Shown in pieces: positions 6,807 through 13,542 of a stretch of DNA of 13,542 nt (positions are counted from its first letter, which is position 1; every line of letters begins with the position of its first letter). Location: contig JAGTUY010000377.1 of assembly GCA_018224455.1 (NCBI GenBank), positions 1 through 13,542 of the forward strand. The letters are read 5' to 3'. Below the pieces are notes generated by a model that was not told the DNA's origin, did no database searches, and saw only the letters and a list, made by a program, of their open reading frames with translations. The position numbers and the translations under genes are program-made. The stretch is from Desulfosarcina sp. (GTDB taxonomy: Bacteria > Desulfobacterota > Desulfobacteria > Desulfobacterales > Desulfosarcinaceae).

Positions 6807-7100
6807 ATGCTCATCGCTCGGGTAACAGGACTGGTCGTCGCAACCATGAAGCACGAATCGCTGGTCGGCAGCAAGCTTCTGATTGTGCAGGAAACGGACG
6901 TGGCCGGCAAAACGGTGGGCCAACCCATGGTTGCCGTTGACGCGGTGGACGCCGGGGAAGGAGACCTGGTGCTGGTCGCTCAGGGGTCCGGGGCCCGCCA
7001 GACGGATATCACTCTGGATCGGCCGGTAGACAATGTCATCATGGCCATCGTCGACACCTTGCAGTCGAACGGAAAGGTGACATTTCGCAAGGGTCGGTAA
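6807..7100 (+). CDS. eutN: Microcompartment pentameric vertex protein EutN/CcmL (BMC-P)
   Basis: A 97-residue protein covering the whole EutN/CcmL fold. It begins MLIARVTGLVVATMKHESLVGSKLL, continues VAVDAVDAGEGDLVLVAQGS and ARQTD, and ends with the P-V-D-x-V-I-M-A-I-V-D strand. The Escherichia coli EutN counterpart (95 residues) has the same landmarks: KLL, A-V-D-x-x-x-A-G-x-G, GSSARQ, PVD-x-x-V-I-G-I-VD. Such proteins form pentamers that cap the vertices of the shell. ATG 6807 is chosen over the nearby ATG 6802, which is in another frame; AGGA (6795-6798) is eight bases upstream. Its stop lies one base before eutA. It is the first shell gene of the operon, directly after the transporter. 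Confidence 0.95.
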   Translation: MLIARVTGLVVATMKHESLVGSKLLIVQETDVAGKTVGQPMVAVDAVDAGEGDLVLVAQGSGARQTDITLDRPVDNVIMAIVDTLQSNGKVTFRKGR

Positions 7101-7101
7101 T

Positions 7102-8580
7102 ATGAGCAAAGACAATCGCCAAATGCTCAGCGTGGGAATTGACGTGGGCACCACGACCACACAGGTTGTCTTTTCCAGGTTGACCCTGGCCGGGGGAACC
7201 ACGGGCGGTTCGACGCCGCTGGCCCGGTCGCCGATAAACCTGTCGCGCATGACCGGCATCGTCGACAAGGAGGTTGTATACCGCAGTGGGATGCATTTGA
7301 CCCCCCTGGCCGGACCGGATGTCATCGACGCCTCCGGTCTCAAACAGATTCTGCGCCATGAATATCGGCTGGCCGGCATTTCACCGGAACAGGTCGAAAC
7401 CGGGGCGGTGATCATTACCGGCGAAACCGCCAAAAAGCGCAACGCCGATGTGATCCTGGACGCACTCTCAGCGCTGGCCGGAGACTTTGTGGTCACCGTT
7501 GCCGGACCGCATCTGGAATCGATGATCTCCGGAAAGGGCTCCGGCGCCGAGACCTTCTCCCGGGAACACTTCACCACCGTCACCAACGTGGATATCGGTG
7601 GTGGGTCCGCCAACAGCGCCATTTTTCGCCAGGGCCGGATGATTGCCGCCGCGGCAATGAACTATGGCGGGCGCATTCTGGAAATAGACCCGTCCAGCGG
7701 TGGGATCCGCCACATCGCCGAACCGGCCAGGATCATGATCGATAATCTGGGGCTTCCGTTTTCGATTGGATTCAAACCCGACCTGAAAAAATTGCGGGAG
7801 TTTACGGATTGTATGGCCGACCTGACCGTCGAATTGATCGAAGGGCGATGCAGCCCGCTGGCCCGGCAATTGATGCTGACCGATCCGTCACCGGAATCGG
7901 GAAAAAACACCACCGTGTTTTTTTCAGGTGGCATCGGGCACTATATCTATGCGCCGATTGCAATCGATTCTCTCGACGATGTGACCGTGCATGGGGATGT
8001 CGGGCCACTGCTGGCGGAATCGATCCGCCTGCACGCCGATCTGCAAACCTACGACATTCGCCGACCCCCTGAAACCCTTCAGGCCACGGTGATGGGAGCC
8101 AGTTCCCAGACCGTCACCCTGAGCGGCAGCACCATCTGGGCCGAAGATGAAATTCTGCCCATCAGGAATGTACCTGTGGTTCACCCGCAATGGCCGCAGA
8201 TCCCGCCGTCTCGTCAAGAGGTGTCGGCGGCGGTCCGCGCTGCGGTGGTCCGATGGGACGTCGAGCCGACCGGCACGCAGTTTGCCATCGCCCTGGAGTT
8301 GTCCTGGAATCTCGATTTTGCGTGTTTGACTGCGTTGGCCGGGGGGCTGGCGGATTTCACGACGACCCGTCTGGCAACCGGCCAGCCGCTGATCATCATC
8401 ATCGAGCACGACTATGCCCGCGTTCTGGGTCAGACCTTGAAGAATCTGATACCGGATCGTCCGTTGCTCGTCATCGACCAGGTGGGTCTCAGGGAAGGCG
8501 ATTATATCGACATCGGGCGCCCGGTACTGGACGGCCGTGCCGTGCCCTTGAGTGTCAAGACGCTGATCTTTTACCATTAA
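7102..8580 (+). CDS. eutA: Ethanolamine ammonia-lyase reactivating factor EutA
   Basis: A 492-residue ASKHA-fold ATPase, slightly longer than E. coli EutA (about 467). The N-terminus SVGIDVGTTTTQVVFSRL (10-27) is the first phosphate motif. Near residues 103-113 it has VIITGETAKKRN, then GDFVVTVAGPHLES (127-140), the second phosphate motif VDIGGGSANSAIF (163-175), FFSGGIGHYIY (273-283) and LSGSTIW (340-346). All have direct counterparts in EutA. The protein removes damaged cobalamin from EutBC and lets fresh adenosylcobalamin in, using ATP. Its presence shows that the lyase downstream is maintained as an active B12 enzyme. It starts one base after eutN. A hairpin-capable gap of 68 bases separates it from eutB. 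Confidence 0.95.
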   Translation: MSKDNRQMLSVGIDVGTTTTQVVFSRLTLAGGTTGGSTPLARSPINLSRMTGIVDKEVVYRSGMHLTPLAGPDVIDASGLKQILRHEYRLAGISPEQVETGAVIITGETAKKRNADVILDALSALAGDFVVTVAGPHLESMISGKGSGAETFSREHFTTVTNVDIGGGSANSAIFRQGRMIAAAAMNYGGRILEIDPSSGGIRHIAEPARIMIDNLGLPFSIGFKPDLKKLREFTDCMADLTVELIEGRCSPLARQLMLTDPSPESGKNTTVFFSGGIGHYIYAPIAIDSLDDVTVHGDVGPLLAESIRLHADLQTYDIRRPPETLQATVMGASSQTVTLSGSTIWAEDEILPIRNVPVVHPQWPQIPPSRQEVSAAVRAAVVRWDVEPTGTQFAIALELSWNLDFACLTALAGGLADFTTTRLATGQPLIIIIEHDYARVLGQTLKNLIPDRPLLVIDQVGLREGDYIDIGRPVLDGRAVPLSVKTLIFYH

Positions 8581-8582
8581 GC

Positions 8583-8619
8583 GGTTGGGGGGATGCGTCA
8601 TGCGTGGTCCCCGACAACC
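8583..8619 (+). promoter_or_regulatory. Intercistronic stem-loop between eutA and eutB
   Basis: GGTTG (8583-8587) pairs with CAACC (8615-8619) and the adjoining GGGG with CCCC (8609-8612), with a GA bulge and a 17-base loop holding two ATGCGT copies. There is no T-run. It may protect the eutBC message from decay, as such stems often do before highly made enzymes. The role is inferred. Confidence 0.4.
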
Positions 8620-8648
8620 AATCCGTTCACCAGCGAGGAAACGCGTTC

Positions 8649-10016
8649 ATGCTGCTGCGGACCAAACTATTTGGCGAGACCTTCGAATTTAAAAGTGTTC
8701 GCGAACTGATGGGTAAGGCCAACGAACCGAAATCCGGTGATGAACTGGCCGGTCTGGCAGCCGCATCGATTGCCGAACGGGTGGCCGCCAAGTACGTGCT
8801 GGCCGAGGTCACCCTGGAGACGCTGCGGGCCAACCCGGCGGTGCCGTACGACCAGGACGACGTCACGCGGGTGATCGACGACGCCGTCAACGAAACGATT
8901 TACAACGAAATCAAGGGCTGGACGGTCGGCGATTTCAGAGAGTGGCTGCTTGCAGACCAGACCACGGCGGACATGATCCGCCGGGTGAGCAATGCCCTGA
9001 CCGGTGAAATGGTGGCGGCGGTGACCAAGCTCATGTCCAATCTCGACCTGATTTACGCCGCCAAAAAGATCCGCGTCACCTCCCACTGTGTCAACACCGC
9101 CGGGCTTCCCGGAACCCTGGCCAGCCGCTGTCAGCCCAACCACCCCATAGACAGCCCCGAAGGTATTCGTGCGGCCATTTACGAAGGCCTTTCCTACGGT
9201 TCCGGTGACAGCGTCATCGGCATCAACCCGGTGGATGACAGCCTAAGCAGTGTGGCGCGACTGCTCGACATGACCTACGACATCATCCAGACCTGGCAGA
9301 TCCCCACCCAGAACTGCCTGCTCTCCCACGTCACCACCCAGATGCAGGCCATGAAAAAGGGGGCGCCGGTCGGCCTGGTGTTTCAGAGTCTGTCCGGTTC
9401 GCAGTTGGGCAACCAAAGCTTCGGCATCGATGTGGGCATGATGGACGAGGCCTATGAGCTGGCCCAAAAATACTGCTGGCCAACGGGCCCCAACTACATG
9501 TACTTCGAGTCGGGCCAGGGCTCCGCGCTTTCGGCCGACGCCCACAACGGCTGGGATCAGCTCACCCTGGAAGCCCGGATATACGGATTGGCCAAACGCT
9601 GGAAGCCCTATCAGGTCAACACCGTGGTGGGGTTCATCGGCCCGGAATACCTGTACGACGCCATCCAGATCACCCGGGCCGGTCTGGAGGATCACTTTAT
9701 GGGTAAGCTGACCGGCATCCCCATGGGCTGCGACGCCTGCTATACCAACCACGCCCGTGCGACCCAGAACGACATTGAAAATCTGGCGGTGCTGCTGACC
9801 GCGGCCGGCTGCAACTATTTCATGGGGGTGCCCATGGGCGACGATGCCATGCTGGCCTACCAGTGCACCAGCTTTCACGACGCCCCCTCGCTGCGGCAGA
9901 CATTGGGGTTGCATCCCTTGCCGGAGTTTGAAGCCTGGATGGAAGACCTGGGCCTGATTAAAAACGGCCGGCTTACCGACAAGGCCGGTGATCCGTCGTT
10001 TTTCCTGAGCCGATAA
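8649..10016 (+). CDS. eutB: Ethanolamine ammonia-lyase large subunit EutB
   Basis: The catalytic TIM-barrel subunit of adenosylcobalamin-dependent ethanolamine ammonia-lyase (ethanolamine to acetaldehyde plus ammonia), 455 residues against about 453 in E. coli. The reading frame is open far upstream, but the family N-terminus MLLRTKLFGETFEFKSV fixes ATG 8649, with GAGGA 8635-8639 nine bases upstream. The numbering matches the E. coli enzyme exactly at the substrate-binding residues: R160 and Q162 (SRCQPN), N193 (GINPVDD), E287 (YFESGQGS) and D362 (GCDACYTNH). All are conserved, so ethanolamine or a very close amino alcohol is the expected substrate. Other signatures are VVGFIGPEYLYD (326-337) and AGLEDHFMGKL (344-354). 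The stop is 57 bases before eutC, which encodes its obligate partner. Confidence 0.98.
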   Translation: MLLRTKLFGETFEFKSVRELMGKANEPKSGDELAGLAAASIAERVAAKYVLAEVTLETLRANPAVPYDQDDVTRVIDDAVNETIYNEIKGWTVGDFREWLLADQTTADMIRRVSNALTGEMVAAVTKLMSNLDLIYAAKKIRVTSHCVNTAGLPGTLASRCQPNHPIDSPEGIRAAIYEGLSYGSGDSVIGINPVDDSLSSVARLLDMTYDIIQTWQIPTQNCLLSHVTTQMQAMKKGAPVGLVFQSLSGSQLGNQSFGIDVGMMDEAYELAQKYCWPTGPNYMYFESGQGSALSADAHNGWDQLTLEARIYGLAKRWKPYQVNTVVGFIGPEYLYDAIQITRAGLEDHFMGKLTGIPMGCDACYTNHARATQNDIENLAVLLTAAGCNYFMGVPMGDDAMLAYQCTSFHDAPSLRQTLGLHPLPEFEAWMEDLGLIKNGRLTDKAGDPSFFLSR

Positions 10017-10043
10017 TTTACACCTAAATCACAATAGCCAACA

Positions 10044-10058
10044 TCCGGTTTATCCGGG
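10044..10058 (+). repeat. Leader motif copy 1, upstream of eutC
   Basis: TCCGGTTTATCCGGG lies 15 bases before the eutC start. A copy with one difference stands 12 bases before the aldehyde dehydrogenase start (11865-11879). Both spacers also contain AAATCACAAT upstream of the motif, which suggests two copies, one internally shortened, of the same interspersed element. Confidence 0.55.
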
Positions 10059-10073
10059 ATTGGGATATCAGCC

Positions 10074-10979
10074 ATGCAGGATCTGGACATTCAAGCCATC
10101 GTAGAAACCGTGTTGGCCGAACTTCAAGCGGCTGAAGGGACAACGGTGGGTACCGCTCAGGCTGCCCCCGAAGCCGATCGAACCGCCGGGGCGACAGACC
10201 CGGATGGACCGCAGATCGATCTGGATGACCCCACCCTGCCGGAGGCCCGCCAGCGGCCCGGAATCGATCGGCCGATCAACCCGGATGGCCTGCGCGCCCT
10301 GATGGCAGCCACGCCCGCCCGCATCGGCGTGGGCCGGAGCGGGCCGCGACCGCGAACGGCGGCCAATCTGCTTTTTCTGGCTGACCATGGCGTCACCCAG
10401 GACGCCTTGATGCACGCGGTCGACGCTGATCTGTTGGAGGAACTGGGACTCTTTTCCGTCGAAAGCCAGGCTGCGGACCGGCAGACCTATCTGAAGCGTC
10501 CGGACCTGGGGCGCAAGCTGACCGAGGCGGCCAAGGCAATTCTACGCGATCGCTGCACCAAAAATCCCGATGCGCAGATCTTTGTCGGTGATGGACTCAG
10601 CGGCGCAGCCATCGACCATAACCTGCGGCAGATCATGCCCGTGCTTCAACAGGGCTTGAACAGTGCCGGGCTCTCCATGGGCACACCCTTTTTTGTTAAA
10701 AACGCACGCGTCGGATTGCTCAACGATGTCAACGGCATTGTCGACGCCAAGGTTTGCGCCATCCTGATCGGTGAACGACCAGGCCTTGCCCGGGCCCAAA
10801 GCATGAGTATCTATCTGGGCTACCGTCCCCGGCCGGATTCGACCGACGCCAATCGGGACGCGATATGCAACATCTATGAAGGCGGACTCAACCCCCTGGA
10901 GGCCGGCGCCCATGCCGTCCAGCTGATCCAGAAGATGATCAGGGATAGGGCCAGCGGGGTTGAACTCAAACTGGGATAG
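10074..10979 (+). CDS. eutC: Ethanolamine ammonia-lyase small subunit EutC
   Basis: A 301-residue protein whose C-terminal two-thirds matches EutC. Signatures are RIGVGRSGPRPRT (83-95), LLFLADHG (99-106), LKRPDLGRKL, VGDGLSGAAI, GTPFFVKNARVG, LIGERPGLARAQSMSIY and ICNIYEGGLNPLEAGA. EutC joins EutB to form the lyase and completes the cobalamin-binding interface. The first 18 residues, MQDLDIQAIVETVLAELQ, form a short amphipathic helix like the known N-terminal signal of E. coli EutC (residues 1-19) that sends the lyase into the shell. A flexible Ala/Pro/Asp-rich linker (about 20-68) connects it to the core. There is only a weak ribosome site (GGGAT), with the repeated leader motif just upstream. 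EutL starts three bases after its stop. Confidence 0.96.
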   Translation: MQDLDIQAIVETVLAELQAAEGTTVGTAQAAPEADRTAGATDPDGPQIDLDDPTLPEARQRPGIDRPINPDGLRALMAATPARIGVGRSGPRPRTAANLLFLADHGVTQDALMHAVDADLLEELGLFSVESQAADRQTYLKRPDLGRKLTEAAKAILRDRCTKNPDAQIFVGDGLSGAAIDHNLRQIMPVLQQGLNSAGLSMGTPFFVKNARVGLLNDVNGIVDAKVCAILIGERPGLARAQSMSIYLGYRPRPDSTDANRDAICNIYEGGLNPLEAGAHAVQLIQKMIRDRASGVELKLG

Positions 10980-10982
10980 ATC

Positions 10983-11639
10983 ATGGCCATACTGGACCCC
11001 ATTAAACCGCAGATATTGTCGGTCAGGATTATCCCCAACGTTGACCGCGGTTTTGCGCAGAAATTGAAACTGCGCTCGGACCAGCGCAGTTTGGGGTTGA
11101 TCACCTGCACCATCGACGACGCGCTGTATGTTTCCATCGATGAAGGCACCAAAATGGCAGACGTGGAAGTCGTGTATGCGAAATCGTTCTACGCCGGCGC
11201 CGCCCATGCCTCCGGGCCGCTGTCCGGCGAAATCATCGCCATTTTCGCCGGCCCGGATCCGGCCGAGGTGCGCGCGGCATTGAGCGCAACGCAGACCTAC
11301 GCGGAAAACAAAGCCTGGTTTCACGCTGCCGATGAAACCGGATCCAATGCGTTTTTCGCCCACACGATCTCCCGCACCGGCTCCTACCTGTCCCAGTTGG
11401 CCGATGTGCCCATGGGAGAATCATTGAGCTACCTGATCGCCTGCCCCCTGGAAGCCACCGTCGGCCTCGACGCGGCCCTGAAAGCCGCCGATGTGGAAAT
11501 AAAAGTCTGGTTCGAGCCACCATCGGAAACCAACTTTTCCGGTGGATTGCTGACCGGCAGCCAGAGCGCCTGCAAAGCCGCCTGTGAGGCATTTAGCGAG
11601 GCGGTGATCGACGTCGCCAACAGGCCAATCAACCTTTAG
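10983..11639 (+). CDS. eutL: Microcompartment trimeric shell protein EutL (BMC-T)
   Basis: A 218-residue tandem BMC-domain protein, against 219 in E. coli EutL. Matches run the full length: MAILDPIKPQILSVRIIPNV, LKLRSDQRSLGLIT, VEVVYAKSFYAGAAHASGP, AHTISRTGSYLS, CPLEATVGLDAALKAADV, and PPSETNFSGGLLTGSQ with SACKAACEAF near residues 178-205. EutL forms trimers that tile the shell facets and have a gated pore thought to pass larger cofactors. It is diagnostic for ethanolamine-type shells and so supports the EutBC call independently. It follows eutC by three bases. After it the operon is interrupted by a 252-base AT-rich stretch before the aldehyde dehydrogenase gene. Confidence 0.97.
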   Translation: MAILDPIKPQILSVRIIPNVDRGFAQKLKLRSDQRSLGLITCTIDDALYVSIDEGTKMADVEVVYAKSFYAGAAHASGPLSGEIIAIFAGPDPAEVRAALSATQTYAENKAWFHAADETGSNAFFAHTISRTGSYLSQLADVPMGESLSYLIACPLEATVGLDAALKAADVEIKVWFEPPSETNFSGGLLTGSQSACKAACEAFSEAVIDVANRPINL

Positions 11640-11891
11640 TATCTTAATCCTGGAGTTTGTGTTTTTTATGTAGGAAAAAAAGCCAACGGGTAGAAAAATC
11701 ACAATGACTAAGTTCCAAAGCCAATGATCTATAGATGAGGAAATTCCAATCGTCAATATCGGAAGAATCAAAAGAACAATTCACTGTTTGATTTTACCAT
11801 TATTTGAGATTTGTCTGTTGTAATTTGGAATTTATTTGAAATTTGGTGCTTGCAATTTGTTCTTTCCGGTTCATCCGGGTTAGGGGATGGC
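11640..11891. repeat. AT-rich spacer with degenerate ATTTG periodicity, splitting the eut operon
   Basis: 252 bases clearly richer in A/T than the genes around it. Between 11802 and 11859 ATTTG occurs six times (11802, 11809, 11823, 11834, 11841, 11855), at steps of 7, 14, 11, 7 and 14. Upstream it contains AAATCACAAT and several TTCCAA words, and it ends in the TCCGG leader motif. No gene or clear promoter was found, and no real terminator follows eutL. The composition suggests an interspersed or simple-sequence-derived element rather than operon-native spacer. Confidence 0.45.
11865..11879 (+). repeat. Leader motif copy 2, upstream of the aldehyde dehydrogenase gene
   Basis: TCCGGTTCATCCGGG, 14 of 15 bases identical to the copy before eutC, followed by TTAGGGGATGGC and the start codon. 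In both places the motif covers the ribosome-binding region, so it may influence translation, or it may simply be the end of a dispersed repeat. Confidence 0.55.
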
Positions 11892-13376
11892 ATGACTCAA
11901 GATTTCGATAAAGACCTGAGATCGATCCAGGAAGCGCGCCGGTTGATCGAAAGCTGTTTCACGGCGCAGGAAAAATTTCTTGATTTCAGCCAGGAACAGG
12001 TCGATCGAATCTGCAAGGCCATGGCCGATGCGGCCTATCAGGCGGCGGAGCGGCTGGGGCGCATGGCGACCGAAGAGACCAGCTTCGGTGTCCCCCAGCA
12101 CAAGACGCTGAAAAATCAATTGGCCAGCCGGGGCGTGTGGGAATCCATCAAAGCCGTCAAAACCGTCGGTGTGATCCGCGATGACAAGGCCACAGGCGTC
12201 GTAGAAATCGGCTGGCCCATGGGGGTGGTGGCGGCGCTGAGCCCCAGCACCAATCCCACGTCCACCCTCATTCACAACACCCTGATTGCGATCAAGGCCC
12301 GCAACGGCATTGTCAATGCGCCGCATCCATCATCCTGGCGCTGTTGCCTGGAGGCCGCACGAGTGATGGCGGACGCCGGCGAGGCGGCCGGCATGCCCGC
12401 CGGTTTAGTCGGTTGCATGTCCAGCATTTCCCTGCCGGGCACCCAGGAACTGATGCGGCACGAAAAAACCGCCGTGGTTCTGGCCACGGGCGGTTCGGAC
12501 ATGGTTCGGGCGGCTCACAGTATGGGCAAGCCGGCCTACGGCGTCGGCCCCGGCAACGTCCCCTGCTACGTCGATCGCAGCGCCGACATCAAATCAGCGG
12601 CTACCCTGATCGTTTCCAGCAAATCCTTTGACAATTCGGTGATCTGCGCTACAGAGCAGGCCGTGGTGGCCGACCGGCCCATTGCGGCCGCCCTGCGCGC
12701 CGAAATGGAGCGGCTGGGCGCCTATTTCGTCAATGCAGCCCAGGCGGCGGCCTTGAGCCGGGTGCTTTTTTTTGCCAACGGCGCCATCAATCCTAAAAGC
12801 GTCGGCCAGACACCGCAAACCCTTGCCCGCATGGCCGACATCCGTATCCCCGAAGGCGCCCGCATCCTGGTCGCCCCGTTAAACCGGGTGGGCAGGGACG
12901 AACCGCTCTCCGGTGAAAAACTGACCACGGTGCTCGGCTGGTACGAGGTCGATGACTGGCAGGCGGGCTGTGAACGCTGCATCGAGATGATCCGCTTCGG
13001 TGGGCGGGGGCACAGCCTGGTGATCCATGCCGCCGATGAAGGTGTGATCATGGAATTCGGTCTTAAGAAACCGGTGTTTCGCCTGCTGGTGAACACCATG
13101 GGAACCCTGGGATCGGTGGGAATGACCACCGGACTCATGCCTGCCTTGACCCTGGGGTCGGGAGGAATCGGCGGCGCCATCAGCGGCGATAACATTACCA
13201 CCACCCACCTGCTCAACATCAAACGGCTGGCTTATCCGATCAAATCCCCCCCGGCCCAGGCAATGGTCGGCGCAGCGGTGGTTCAGCCCGCGGCCAAGGA
13301 CCTGGATGCGGCTGAGTTAAAGGCCATTGTCCGGGCGGTGATTGAGGAATTGGTCCGGCAGGGCGAGGAGACATGA
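11892..13376 (+). CDS. CoA-acylating aldehyde dehydrogenase with C-terminal encapsulation-like helix
   Basis: A 494-residue enzyme that should convert acetaldehyde, CoA and NAD to acetyl-CoA, the step EutE performs in classical systems. ATG 11892 follows AGGGGAT and gives the expected N-terminus. Landmarks are PMGVVAALSPSTNPTST (109-125), APHPSSW (143-149), VVLATGGSDMV, GVGPGNVP, the catalytic Cys252 in KSFDNSVICATEQ, and TLGSGGIGG (420-428). The layout is closer to the N-terminal domain of AdhE and to aldehyde dehydrogenases of glycyl-radical microcompartments than to E. coli EutE. It lacks the N-terminal targeting helix of EutE. Instead, after a Pro/Ala linker, it ends with an amphipathic helix (LDAAELKAIVRAVIEELVR, 471-489), probably its shell-targeting signal. 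Its stop overlaps an upstream ATG of the next shell gene (ATGA). A sulfoacetaldehyde or other aldehyde substrate cannot be excluded from sequence alone; acetaldehyde is favoured by EutBC. Confidence 0.92.
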   Translation: MTQDFDKDLRSIQEARRLIESCFTAQEKFLDFSQEQVDRICKAMADAAYQAAERLGRMATEETSFGVPQHKTLKNQLASRGVWESIKAVKTVGVIRDDKATGVVEIGWPMGVVAALSPSTNPTSTLIHNTLIAIKARNGIVNAPHPSSWRCCLEAARVMADAGEAAGMPAGLVGCMSSISLPGTQELMRHEKTAVVLATGGSDMVRAAHSMGKPAYGVGPGNVPCYVDRSADIKSAATLIVSSKSFDNSVICATEQAVVADRPIAAALRAEMERLGAYFVNAAQAAALSRVLFFANGAINPKSVGQTPQTLARMADIRIPEGARILVAPLNRVGRDEPLSGEKLTTVLGWYEVDDWQAGCERCIEMIRFGGRGHSLVIHAADEGVIMEFGLKKPVFRLLVNTMGTLGSVGMTTGLMPALTLGSGGIGGAISGDNITTTHLLNIKRLAYPIKSPPAQAMVGAAVVQPAAKDLDAAELKAIVRAVIEELVRQGEET

Positions 13377-13423
13377 TCAAAAAAAATATAACCAAAGCCA
13401 CTAAACAAAAGGAGAAGCTCACG

Positions 13424-13542
13424 ATGGTTGACATTCAAATGATTGCTCTGGGGATGGTTGAAAGCAAGGGTCTGGTCGGCGCCATCGAGGCGGCAGACGC
13501 CATGGTCAAGGCCGCAAACGTTCATCTCATCGGCAGCGAGTA
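13424..13542 (+). CDS. Hexameric microcompartment shell protein (BMC-H), cut by the window end
   Basis: The first 39 residues, MVDIQMIALGMVESKGLVGA then IEAADAMVKAANVHLIGSE, are the beginning of a BMC-domain hexamer-forming shell protein of the EutM/PduA kind; the remainder lies outside the window. These are the main facet tiles and their pores admit the substrate. ATG 13424 is chosen because AAAAGGAG (13407-13414) lies nine bases upstream. ATG 13373 is in the same frame, overlaps the stop of the preceding gene as ATGA, and would add 17 lysine-rich residues (MIKKNITKATKQKEKLT). GAGGAG before it sits only two bases away, so it is less likely. Confidence 0.95.
   Translation, partial: MVDIQMIALGMVESKGLVGAIEAADAMVKAANVHLIGSE

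Noticed and set aside
8190..8648. Upstream extension of the eutB frame
   Set aside because: It overlaps eutA in another frame. Its translation is not protein-like for the family, while ATG 8649 gives the exact EutB start with a good ribosome site.
11811..11891. Earlier start for the aldehyde dehydrogenase (27 extra residues)
   Set aside because: The extra codons fall in the AT-rich repeat block, and ATG 11892 has a purine-rich ribosome site and the family's normal beginning.

Overview
The window carries two unrelated blocks, both read from the + strand. Gene content points to an anaerobic deltaproteobacterium (Desulfobacterota, Desulfobacterales-like). The grounds are acyl-CoA genes of the DUF35/SDR/SCP2-thiolase kind, a TRAP carrier, and an ethanolamine microcompartment in a GC-rich genome with short AT-rich interspersed sequence. 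The taxonomic call is inference.

Block 1 (about 1-2892) is a damaged acyl-CoA/beta-ketothiolase cluster. It holds the N-terminal stub of an HMG-CoA-synthase-like protein, joined out of frame to its own C-terminal zinc-ribbon/OB (DUF35) domain, which reads on into an apparently intact SDR 3-hydroxyacyl-CoA dehydrogenase. Next is an SCP2-type thiolase whose frame is open but which lacks the segment with the nucleophilic cysteine. Last is the frameshifted 3' half of a metallophosphoesterase. Three neighbouring genes have each lost internal sequence, so this is either real decay or an assembly collapse.

A stretch of about 670 bases without a recognisable gene (2893-3558) separates the blocks.

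Block 2 (3559 to the end) looks like one transcription unit. It encodes a complete TRAP transporter (dctP, dctQ, dctM), then after 15 bases a bacterial microcompartment (BMC) ethanolamine set: eutN (pentameric vertex), eutA (reactivase), eutB and eutC (adenosylcobalamin-dependent ethanolamine ammonia-lyase), eutL (trimeric shell), a CoA-acylating aldehyde dehydrogenase, and the start of a hexameric shell protein cut by the window edge. The proposed flow is import by the TRAP carrier, EutBC cleavage of ethanolamine to acetaldehyde and ammonia inside the shell, and oxidation of acetaldehyde to acetyl-CoA.

The most interesting points are the TRAP carrier in place of the usual EutH permease; its binding protein, which seems to have Tyr where the family's carboxylate-binding Arg normally sits; an AdhE/GRM-like aldehyde dehydrogenase with a C-terminal encapsulation-type helix, combined with classical EutBCL; a perfect 20-bp hairpin between dctP and dctQ; and a shared 15-base leader motif before eutC and the aldehyde dehydrogenase gene. 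No tRNA, rRNA, CRISPR array, transposase or regulator gene was seen.
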